Positions 25,370 to 36,400 of a DNA stretch of 64,000 nucleotides are shown here, in pieces. Position 1 is the stretch's first letter, and every line of letters starts with the position of its first letter. The notes under the pieces are model-generated. The model worked only from the letters and a program-made list of their open reading frames with translations. It was not told the DNA's origin and made no database searches. Origin of the DNA: an uncultured Acidimicrobiales bacterium (GTDB lineage: Bacteria; Actinomycetota; Acidimicrobiia; Acidimicrobiales; Bin134); assembly GCA_951813555.1 (NCBI GenBank), contig OX638344.1, positions 124,001-188,000 of the forward strand. The letters run 5' to 3'. The translations under genes and the position numbers were made by a program.

Positions 25370-27441
25370 CCGAGTCGTTTCCCCGCCAGCACGCCCGCAC
25401 CCGAGGCTTCACCCTGGGGGCACCCCGCAGCTTCACGGTGTCCGACGACGGCCACCGGGTGGCCTATCTGCGCAGCGAGTCGGAGGTCGACCCAGTCAAC
25501 CGGCTCTGGATGCTGGACGCTGTTACCGGCACCGAGCGGTTGGTGGCCGACCCGGCTCAGCTTCTGGCCGACCCTAGTGATGAGATCCTCCCCTCGGCTG
25601 AGCGGGCTCGCCGGGAGCGGGCTCGGGAGAGCGGCGGGGGGATCGTGGCCTACGCCGGCAACCCCGAGCTGAGCAAGATCGCCTTCACACTGGATGGGCG
25701 GGTGTTTTTGGCCGACATCACCAACGGCACCGCCGACTTGCTGCCCGCTGAGCCGGGTGCCTTCGATCCCCGACCTTCCCCCGACGGCCAGCGGGTGGCC
25801 TACGTTTCCGGCGCCGGCCTGCGGGTGGTGGACGCGGCACCCCACGGCCGCGATCAGCAAGTAATCGTCGAGACGGACGACACCGTGAGCTGGGGATCGG
25901 CCGAGTTCATCGCCGCCGAGGAGATGGGCCGCAGCCGGGGGTTTTGGTGGTCGCCCGACAGCCAGCGCCTCCTGGTGGCCCGAGTCGACACCGCCCCGGT
26001 GCCCATCTGGCATATTGCCTCCCCCGCCGATCCGGCTGCCGCCCCGGTCCCCATGGCCTACCCCGCCGCCGGCACGGTCAACGCCGACGTCTCCCTGGCC
26101 ATCATCGGACTCCACGGCAACCGGGTGGACGTGTCCTGGGATCGAGATGCCTACGAGTATCTGGCCCGGGCTAGCTGGGCGCCCCGGACGAATCCCGTCA
26201 TCACCGTGCAGAGCCGCGACCAGCGCACGGCACTGGTCCTGGAGGTAGACCCCGACACCGGGGCGACGACAGAGCGGACCCGCCAAACCGACTCACACTG
26301 GGTGGAGCTGGTTCCCGGCGCCCCCACCTGGATGGGCGAGCGGTTGGTGATCGTCGAGGACCGGGGATCGGCCCGCCGACTGGTGATCGACGGAATCGAG
26401 GCCACTCCCGACACCTTGCAAGTCCGCAGCGTGGCGGCTGCCAACGAGCACCGGGTGGTGTTCACCGCGTCCGATGACCCCACCGAGGTCCATGTGTGGC
26501 AGCTCGACGCCGGCGGCAATCTGGAGCGCCTGACCGCTGCTCCTGGCGTGCATAGCGCGGCCGCCGGAGGCGGCACCACAGTGATTCTGCGGCCAGCGGG
26601 AACCGACCGAGAAGCCGCAGTTGAAGTTGTCACCCCCAATGAGCGCATCCCCATCACCACACGGGCCGGTGCGCCAGCCCTGTCTCCGTCGCCCCAGTTC
26701 TTCGTGGTCGGCCACCGAGAACTGCGTACCGCGGTGTTGTACCCGTCGAGCAATAGTCGCGACGAGCCGCTGCCGGTGCTGCTGGACCCCTACGGCGGTC
26801 CCCACGCCCAGCGGGTGCTCAAGGCCCGGTCGCAGTTTCTGGTGTCGCAGTGGTTCGCCGACCAGGGATTCGCCGTGGTCATCACCGACGGCCGGGGCAC
26901 ACCGGCCCGCGGCCCGGCCTGGGAGCGGGCGGTGGGCGGCGACCTGGCCCATCCGGTGCTCGACGACCAGATCGACGCCCTCGACGCGCTGGCCGAGCAC
27001 CACCCCCGCCTCGACCTGGGCCGGGTGGCTGTGAGGGGCTGGTCGTTCGGCGGCTACCTGGCCGCCTTGGCCGTGTTGGCCCGGCCCGACCGGTTCCACG
27101 CCGCCATCGCCGGGGCGCCGGTCACCGATTGGCGGCTCTACGACACCCACTACACCGAGCGGTACCTGGGCCACCCCGACCACAACCCCGATGCCTACAC
27201 CTGCACCAGCCTGCTCGAGTTGGCCGAAGGCCTTACCCGGCCACTGCTGTTGATCTGCGGACTCGCCGATGACAACGTCTTCGCCGCCCACACCCTCCAG
27301 CTGTCCCAGGCCCTGTTCGAAGCCGGCCGTCCCCACCAGGTGCTGCCCCTGCCCGGCGTCACCCACATGACCCCCCAGGAACAGGTGGCCGAGAACCTCC
27401 TGCTGCTCCAGCGAGCCTTCCTCTTCGACAGCCTTGGCTAG
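25366..27441 (+). CDS. Prolyl-oligopeptidase family serine peptidase (S9, dipeptidyl-peptidase IV-like)
   Basis: This 691-residue protein has an N-terminal beta-propeller (about residues 20-440) and a C-terminal alpha/beta-hydrolase domain. The nucleophile elbow is RGWSFGGYL (Ser560), the acid lies in GLADDNVFAAHT and the His in PGVTHMTPQEQ. DPP-IV-type features are EEMGRSRGFWWSPDS in the propeller and the paired Glu there. It releases N-terminal dipeptides or degrades short peptides. There is no signal peptide, so it is probably cytoplasmic. It is the last gene of the cysS / kinase / peptidase run and converges on the giant repeat gene 19 nt away. Confidence 0.93.
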   Translation: MTESFPRQHARTRGFTLGAPRSFTVSDDGHRVAYLRSESEVDPVNRLWMLDAVTGTERLVADPAQLLADPSDEILPSAERARRERARESGGGIVAYAGNPELSKIAFTLDGRVFLADITNGTADLLPAEPGAFDPRPSPDGQRVAYVSGAGLRVVDAAPHGRDQQVIVETDDTVSWGSAEFIAAEEMGRSRGFWWSPDSQRLLVARVDTAPVPIWHIASPADPAAAPVPMAYPAAGTVNADVSLAIIGLHGNRVDVSWDRDAYEYLARASWAPRTNPVITVQSRDQRTALVLEVDPDTGATTERTRQTDSHWVELVPGAPTWMGERLVIVEDRGSARRLVIDGIEATPDTLQVRSVAAANEHRVVFTASDDPTEVHVWQLDAGGNLERLTAAPGVHSAAAGGGTTVILRPAGTDREAAVEVVTPNERIPITTRAGAPALSPSPQFFVVGHRELRTAVLYPSSNSRDEPLPVLLDPYGGPHAQRVLKARSQFLVSQWFADQGFAVVITDGRGTPARGPAWERAVGGDLAHPVLDDQIDALDALAEHHPRLDLGRVAVRGWSFGGYLAALAVLARPDRFHAAIAGAPVTDWRLYDTHYTERYLGHPDHNPDAYTCTSLLELAEGLTRPLLLICGLADDNVFAAHTLQLSQALFEAGRPHQVLPLPGVTHMTPQEQVAENLLLLQRAFLFDSLG

Positions 27442-27460
27442 CGGAGCTTGAGCGTGGGTG

Positions 27461-30400
27461 TCAGGGGGCGGGCTCGCGGCCGATGCAGCCGCCGGGCACC
27501 ATCTGGGTGTCGATGTCGAACTTGCAGCGGTAGACGTTCAGCAGCGCCTCCTGGCTTGCGATCAACTGGTCGCGCAACTCGACCTCGGCCAGGGTCGGGG
27601 TCCCTCCGAACGGCGCCGGCTGAGCGGCCGGCCGCGACGGTTCCCCGCCGGCGCAGCCGCCGGGCACCACCTGGGTGTCGATGTCGAACAGACAGCGGTA
27701 CACATTCAGCAATGCCTCCTGGTCGAAGATCAGCCGGTCGCGCAACTCGACGTCTTCACGGGCGACGCCCCCGGGCTTGTAGTTCGCCGTGTTCACGGTG
27801 ACGCTGAATGTGAACGAGGCCTGGTCGCCGTCTTCGTCGATGGCGGTGAGGGTGAACAGGGTGCGCCCCATCGCCGCCTGCGGGGTCCCGGCAATGGTAC
27901 GCCCCAATGCGCTGAAGCTCAGCCCGGCGGGCAAAGACGGAGCCAGCGAATAGCGCAGCACTCCATCGCCACCCACCGCGGCCGGCAGCTGCACCCTGCT
28001 GATCTCCCGGCCCACCGTCCACACCTGGGCGGCGACCGCCGAAGACTCAAAGCTCGGCCGCTCATCTGCGTGGCGGACACTGACGGTAACCGTGTCGGTG
28101 CCGGTATGGACCCCGTCGCTCACCGTCAATGCAAACTCCAGCGTCGCCGAGCTGGAGGGCGCGGTGAACGACAGCGCGGCTTTGCCAGCGTTGCCCAAGG
28201 CCACCGGTGTGCCCGAGGTCTGGGACCAGGCATAGGTCAGCACGTCTCCCGCGTCGGAGTCAACACCCGAGCCCGACAACACCACCCTGGCCCCCGGGTC
28301 CACCGTCTGGTCCCGCCCGGCATCAGCCGTCGGCGCCGCCTCATTTACGCCAATGACCATCACCGTAACCGTTGCGTTCGCGGTCATCTGGTCGGCGCCG
28401 ATCCCGCTGATGGCCCGCACAACCATCGAGAACGAGTTGGTGGCCGCCTCGTGGTCCTCGCCCGACCCCGTATAGAACAGCTCCCCCGACGAGCCGCCGA
28501 CCTCGAACCTATTCGCGCCCCCCGACAGGATCGAATACGACACCGAGTCGCCATCGGAATCATCCGCCGACACCCTGCCCAGCACCACCGCCGTGGTACT
28601 GCCATCAGTGTTCTCCACCAGATCGAACGCATAGCTCGCCTCGTCGAACACCGGCGCCTCGTCCACGTCGGTGACGCTCACCGTCACCGCCACATCAGCA
28701 GTCGGCCCGCCGGTACCGCTGGTGGCCCGCACCACCACCGAGAACGAGGCGATTGCCTCATGATCCTCGCCCGACCCCGTATAGGCCAGCTCTCCCGACG
28801 AGTCGACCGCGAACTTCTTCGGCCCGTTGGTGCTGCTGGTGGCCCGCACCGCCACCGAGAGCGAGGCGATTGCCTCATGATCCTCGCCCGACCCCGTATA
28901 GGTCAGCTCTCCCGACGAGTCGACCGCGAACTTCTGCGGGTCCCCCGACTCGATCGAATAGGCCACCGCGTCGCCATCGGGATCAGTCGCCGACGCCCTG
29001 CCCAGCATCACCGCGGTGGTGCTGCCGTCGGAGTTCTCCGCCAGATCGAACGCATAGCTCGCCTCGTCGAACACCGGCGCCTCGTCCACATCGGTTACCC
29101 TGATCGTCACCCCGATCACGGTGATGCCGTGGTTGCCGTCATCGGCGGCTACCGTCACCCGGTAACTCGATTGGGCCTCGCGGTCCAGCGCCGCTTTAGT
29201 GCTGATCTGCCCCGTAGACGAGTTGATTTTGAACGATGCCGCGTGCGGGCCGCCGAGACAGTAGAAGATCGTGTCCCCCTCAAAGTCGTTCGCTTCCACC
29301 GGGTTGCCAATGGGCTGGTCCTCGGGGGTGTTCTCTGACACGTACCGAGTGGCAGAGCTCCCGTCGATGAACTCGGGAGCATGGTTCCCCAACGGTGGTC
29401 GCCCCGGACCGAACACCGGCGCCTCGTCCACGTCGGTGACGCTCACCGTCACCACCACATCAGCAGTCATCGCCTCGGTGCCGGTCCCGCTGGCGGCCCG
29501 CACCGTCAACGACAACGCCTCGGCCGGGTCGGTGAACGCCTCAAAGTCCTCGCCCGCCCCCACATAGGACAGATCCCCCGAATCCGAGTCGACCGCGAAC
29601 TTGGCCCCGTCCAACCCCGAGAGGATCGAATAGGCCACCGTATCGCCAACATCGGGATCAGCCGCCGACACCGAGCCCAGCGCCACCGCGTTCCCGGTCC
29701 CGCTCCCGTCGGCGTTCTCCGCCAGATCGAACGTGTAGCTCTCCTCGTCCCCGAAGTCGAACACCGGCGCCTCGTCCACGTCGGTGACGCTCACCGTCAC
29801 CACCACATCAGCAGTCATCGCCTCGGTGCCGGTCCCGCTGGCGGCCCGCACCGTCAACGACAACGCCTCGGCCGGGTCGGTGAACGCCTCAAAGTCCTCG
29901 CCCGCCCCCACATAGGACAGATCCCCCGAATCCGAGTCGACCGCGAACTTATCCCCGTCCAACCCCGAGAGGATCGAATAGGCCACCGTATCGCCAACAT
30001 CATCAGCCGCCGACACCGAGCCCAGCGCCACCGCGGTCTCACTCCCGTCGGCGTTCTCCGCCAGATCGAACGTGTAGCTCTCCTCGTCCCCGAAGTCGAA
30101 CACCGGCGCCTCGTCCACGTCGGTGACGCTCACCGTCACCACCACATCAGCAGTCATCGCCTCGGTGCCGGTCCCGCTGGCGGCCCGCACCGTCAACGAC
30201 AACGCCTCGGCCGGGTCGGTGAACGCCTCAAAGTCCTCGCCCGCCCCCACATAGGACAGATCCCCCGAATCCGAGTCGACCGCGAACTTGGCCCCGTCCA
30301 ACCCCGAGAGGATCGAATAGGCCACCGTATCGCCAACATCGGGATCAGCCGCCGACACCGAGCCCAGCGCCACCGCGGTCTCGCTCCCGTCGGCGTTCTC

Positions 30401-33400
30401 CGCCAGATCGAACGTGTAGCTCTCCTCGTCCCCGAAGTCGAACACCGGCGCCTCGTCCACGTCGGTGACGCTCACCGTCACCACCACATCAGCAGTCATC
30501 GCCTCGGTGCCGGTCCCGCTGGCGGCCCGCACCGTCAACGACAACGCCTCGGCCGGGTCGGTGAACGCCTCAAAGTCCTCGCCCGCCCCCACATAGGACA
30601 GATCCCCCGAATCCGAGTCGACCGCGAACTTGGCCCCGTCCAACCCCGAGAGGATCGAATAGGCCACCGTATCGCCAACATCGGGATCAGCCGCCGACAC
30701 CGAGCCCAGCGCCACCGCGTTCCCGGTCCCGCTCCCGTCGGCGTTCTCCGCCAGATCGAACGTGTAGCTCTCCTCGTCCCCGAAGTCGAACACCGGCGCC
30801 TCGTCCACGTCGGTGACGCTCACCGTCACCACCACATCAGCAGTCATCGCCTCGGTGCCGGTCCCGCTGGCGGCCCGCACCGTCAACGACAACGCCTCGG
30901 CCGGGTCGGTGAACGCCTCAAAGTCCTCGCCCGCCCCCACATAGGACAGATCCCCCGAATCCGAGTCGACCGCGAACTTGGCCCCGTCCAACCCCGAGAG
31001 GATCGAATAGGCCACCGTATCGCCAACATCGGGATCAGCCGCCGACACCGAGCCCAGCGCCACCGCGTTCTCGCTCCCGTCGGCGTTCTCCGCCAGATCG
31101 AACGTGTAGCTCTCCTCGTCCCCGAAGTCGAACACCGGCGCCTCGTCCACGTCGGTGACGCTCACCGTCACCACCACATCAGCAGTCATCGCCTCGGTGC
31201 CGGTCCCGCTGGCGGCCCGCACCGTCAACGACAACGCCTCGGCCGGGTCGGTGAACGCCTCAAAGTCCTCGCCCGCCCCCACATAGGACAGATCCCCCGA
31301 ATCCGAGTCGACCGCGAACTTGGCCCCGTCCAACCCCGAGAGGATCGAATAGGCCACCGTATCGCCAACATCGGGATCAGCCGCCGACACCGAGCCCAGC
31401 GCCACCGCGTTCCCGGTCCCGCTCCCGTCGGCGTTCTCCGCCAGATCGAACGTGTAGCTCTCCTCGTCCCCGAAGTCGAACACCGGCGCCTCGTCCACGT
31501 CGGTGACGCTCACCGTCACCACCACATCAGCAGTCATCGCCTCGGTGCCGGTCCCGCTGGCGGCCCGCACCGTCAACGACAACGCCTCGGCCGGGTCGGT
31601 GAACGCCTCAAAGTCCTCGCCCGCCCCCACATAGGACAGATCCCCCGAATCCGAGTCGACCGCGAACTTGGCCCCGTCCAACCCCGAGAGGATCGAATAG
31701 GCCACCGTATCGCCAACATCGGGATCAGCCGCCGACACCGAGCCCAGCGCCACCGCGTTCTCACTCCCGTCGGCGTTCTCCGCCAGATCGAACGTGTAGC
31801 TCTCCTCGTCCCCGAAGTCGAACACCGGCGCCTCGTCCACGTCGGTGACGCTCACCGTCACCACCACATCAGCAGTCATCGCCTCGGTGCCGGTCCCGCT
31901 GGCGGCCCGCACCGTCAACGACAACGCCTCGGCCGGGTCGGTGAACGCCTCAAAGTCCTCGCCCGCCCCCACATAGGACAGATCCCCCGAATCCGAGTCG
32001 ACCGCGAACTTGGCCCCGTCCAACCCCGAGAGGATCGAATAGGCCACCGTATCGCCAACATCGGGATCAGCCGCCGACACCGAGCCCAGCGCCACCGCGT
32101 TCCCGGTCCCGCTCCCGTCGGCGTTCTCCGCCAGATCGAACGTGTAGCTCTCCTCGTCCCCGAAGTCGAACACCGGCGCCTCGTCCACGTCGGTGACGCT
32201 CACCGTCACCACCACATCAGCAGTCATCGCCTCGGTGCCGGTCCCGCTGGCGGCCCGCACCGTCAACGACAACGCCTCGGCCGGGTCGGTGAACGCCTCA
32301 AAGTCCTCGCCCGCCCCCACATAGGACAGATCCCCCGAATCCGAGTCGACCGCGAACTTGGCCCCGTCCAACCCCGAGAGGATCGAATAGGCCACCGTAT
32401 CGCCAACATCGGGATCAGCCGCCGACACCGAGCCCAGCGCCACCGCGTTCCCGGTCTCGCTCCCGTCGGCGTTCTCCGCCAGATCGAACGTGTAGCTCTC
32501 CTCGTCCCCGAAGTCGAACACCGGCGCCTCGTCCACGTCGGTGACGCTCACCGTCACCACCACATCAGCAGTCATCGCCTCGGTGCCGGTCCCGCTGGCG
32601 GCCCGCACCGTCAACGACAACGCCTCGGCCGGGTCGGTGAACGCCTCAAAGTCCTCGCCCGCCCCCACATAGGACAGATCCCCCGAATCCGAGTCGACCG
32701 CGAACTTATCCCCGTCCAACCCCGAGAGGATCGAATAGGCCACCGTATCGCCAACATCGGGATCAGCCGCCGACACCGAGCCCAGCGCCACCGCGTTCCC
32801 GGTCTCGCTCCCGTCGGCGTTCTCCGCCAGATCGAACGTGTAGCTCTCCTCGTCCCCGAAGTCGAACACCGGCGCCTCGTCCACGTCGGTGACGCTCACC
32901 GTCACCACCACATCAGCAGTCATCGCCTCGGTGCCGGTCCCGCTGGCGGCCCGCACCGTCAACGACAACGCCTCGGCCGGGTCGGTGAACGCCTCAAAGT
33001 CCTCGCCCGCCCCCACATAGGACAGATCCCCCGAATCCGAGTCGACCGCGAACTTGGCCCCGTCCAACCCCGAGAGGATCGAATAGGCCACCGTATCGCC
33101 AACATCGGGATCAGCCGCCGACACCGAGCCCAGCGCCACCGCGGTCTCGCTCCCGTCGGCGTTCTCCGCCAGATCGAACGTGTAGCTCTCCTCGTCCCCG
33201 AAGTCGAACACCGGCGCCTCGTCCACGTCGGTGACGCTCACCGTCACCACCACATCAGCAGTCATCGCCTCGGTGCCGGTCCCGCTGGCGGCCCGCACCG
33301 TCAACGACAACGCCTCGGCCGGGTCGGTGAACGCCTCAAAGTCCTCGCCCGCCCCCACATAGGACAGATCCCCCGAATCCGAGTCGACCGCGAACTTGGC

Positions 33401-36400
33401 CCCGTCCAACCCCGAGAGGATCGAATAGGCCACCGTATCGCCAACATCGGGATCAGCCGCCGACACCGAGCCCAGCGCCACCGCGGTCTCGCTCCCGTCG
33501 GCGTTCTCCGCCAGATCGAACGTGTAGCTCTCCTCGTCCCCGAAGTCGAACACCGGCGCCTCGTCCACGTCGGTGACGCTCACCGTCACCACCACATCAG
33601 CAGTCATCGCCTCGGTGCCGGTCCCGCTGGCGGCCCGCACCGTCAACGACAACGCCTCGGCCGGGTCGGTGAACGCCTCAAAGTCCTCGCCCGCCCCCAC
33701 ATAGGACAGATCCCCCGAATCCGAGTCGACCGCGAACTTGGCCCCGTCCAACCCCGAGAGGATCGAATAGGCCACCGTATCGCCAACATCGGGATCAGCC
33801 GCCGACACCGAGCCCAGCGCCACCGCGTTCCCGGTCCCGCTCCCGTCGGCGTTCTCCGCCAGATCGAACGTGTAGCTCTCCTCGTCCCCGAAGTCGAACA
33901 CCGGCGCCTCGTCCACGTCGGTGACGCTCACCGTCACCACCACATCAGCAGTCATCGCCTCGGTGCCGGTCCCGCTGGCGGCCCGCACCGTCAACGACAA
34001 CGCCTCGGCCGGGTCGGTGAACGCCTCAAAGTCCTCGCCCGCCCCCACATAGGACAGATCCCCCGAATCCGAGTCGACCGCGAACTTGGCCCCGTCCAAC
34101 CCCGAGAGGATCGAATAGGCCACCGTATCGCCAACATCGGGATCAGCCGCCGACACCGAGCCCAGCGCCACCGCGTTCCCGGTCCCGCTCCCGTCGGCGT
34201 TCTCCGCCAGATCGAACGTGTAGCTCTCCTCGTCCCCGAAGTCGAACACCGGCGCCTCGTCCACGTCGGTGACGCTCACCGTCACCACCACATCAGCAGT
34301 CATCGCCTCGGTGCCGGTCCCGCTGGCGGCCCGCACCGTCAACGACAACGCCTCGGCCGGGTCGGTGAACGCCTCAAAGTCCTCGCCCGCCCCCACATAG
34401 GACAGATCCCCCGAATCCGAGTCGACCGCGAACTTGGCCCCGTCCAACCCCGAGAGGATCGAATAGGCCACCGTATCGCCAACATCGGGATCAGCCGCCG
34501 ACACCGAGCCCAGCGCCACCGCGTTCCCGGTCTCGCTCCCGTCGGCGTTCTCCGCCAGATCGAACGTGTAGCTCTCCTCGTCCCCGAAGTCGAACACCGG
34601 CGCCTCGTCCACGTCGGTGACGCTCACCGTCACCACCACATCAGCAGTCATCGCCTCGGTGCCGGTCCCGCTGGCGGCCCGCACCGTCAACGACAACGCC
34701 TCGGCCGGGTCGGTGAACGCCTCAAAGTCCTCGCCCGCCCCCACATAGGACAGATCCCCCGAATCCGAGTCGACCGCGAACTTGGCCCCGTCCAACCCCG
34801 AGAGGATCGAATAGGCCACCGTATCGCCAACATCGGGATCAGCCGCCGACACCGAGCCCAGCGCCACCGCGTTCTCGCTCCCGTCGGCGTTCTCCGCCAG
34901 ATCGAACGTGTAGCTCTCCTCGTCCCCGAAGTCGAACACCGGCGCCTCGTCCACGTCGGTGACGCTCACCGTCACCACCACATCAGCAGTCATCGCCTCG
35001 GTGCCGGTCCCGCTGGCGGCCCGCACCGTCAACGACAACGCCTCGGCCGGGTCGGTGAACGCCTCAAAGTCCTCGCCCGCCCCCACATAGGACAGATCCC
35101 CCGAATCCGAGTCGACCGCGAACTTGGCCCCGTCCAACCCCGAGAGGATCGAATAGGCCACCGTATCGCCAACATCGGGATCAGCCGCCGACACCGAGCC
35201 CAGCGCCACCGCGGTCTCGCTCCCGTCGGCGTTCTCCGCCAGATCGAACGTGTAGCTCTCCTCGTCCCCGAAGTCGAACACCGGCGCCTCGTCCACGTCG
35301 GTGACGCTCACCGTCACCACCACATCAGCAGTCATCGCCTCGGTGCCGGTCCCGCTGGCGGCCCGCACCGTCAACGACAACGCCTCGGCCGGGTCGGTGA
35401 ACGCCTCAAAGTCCTCGCCCGCCCCCACATAGGACAGATCCCCCGAATCCGAGTCGACCGCGAACTTGGCCCCGTCCAACCCCGAGAGGATCGAATAGGC
35501 CACCGTATCGCCAACATCGGGATCAGCCGCCGACACCGAGCCCAGCGCCACCGCGTTCCCGGTCCCGCTCCCGTCGGCGTTCTCCGCCAGATCGAACGTG
35601 TAGCTCTCCTCGTCCCCGAAGTCGAACACCGGCGCCTCGTCCACGTCGGTGACGCTCACCGTCACCACCACATCAGCAGTCATCGCCTCGGTGCCGGTCC
35701 CGCTGGCGGCCCGCACCGTCAACGACAACGCCTCGGCCGGGTCGGTGAACGCCTCAAAGTCCTCGCCCGCCCCCACATAGGACAGATCCCCCGAATCCGA
35801 GTCGACCGCGAACTTGGCCCCGTCCAACCCCGAGAGGATCGAATAGGCCACCGTATCGCCAACATCGGGATCAGCCGCCGACACCGAGCCCAGCGCCACC
35901 GCGTTCCCGGTCCCGCTCCCGTCGGCGTTCTCCGCCAGATCGAACGTGTAGCTCTCCTCGTCCCCGAAGTCGAACACCGGCGCCTCGTCCACGTCGGTGA
36001 CGCTCACCGTCACCACCACATCAGCAGTCATCGCCTCGGTGCCGGTCCCGCTGGCGGCCCGCACCGTCAACGACAACGCCTCGGCCGGGTCGGTGAACGC
36101 CTCAAAGTCCTCGCCCGCCCCCACATAGGACAGATCCCCCGAATCCGAGTCGACCGCGAACTTGGCCCCGTCCAACCCCGAGAGGATCGAATAGGCCACC
36201 GTATCGCCAACATCGGGATCAGCCGCCGACACCGAGCCCAGCGCCACCGCGGTCTCACTCCCGTCGGCGTTCTCCGCCAGATCGAACGTGTAGCTCTCCT
36301 CGTCCCCGAAGTCGAACACCGGCGCCTCGTCCACGTCGGTGACGCTCACCGTCACCACCACATCAGCAGTCATCGCCTCGGTGCCGGTCCCGCTGGCGGC

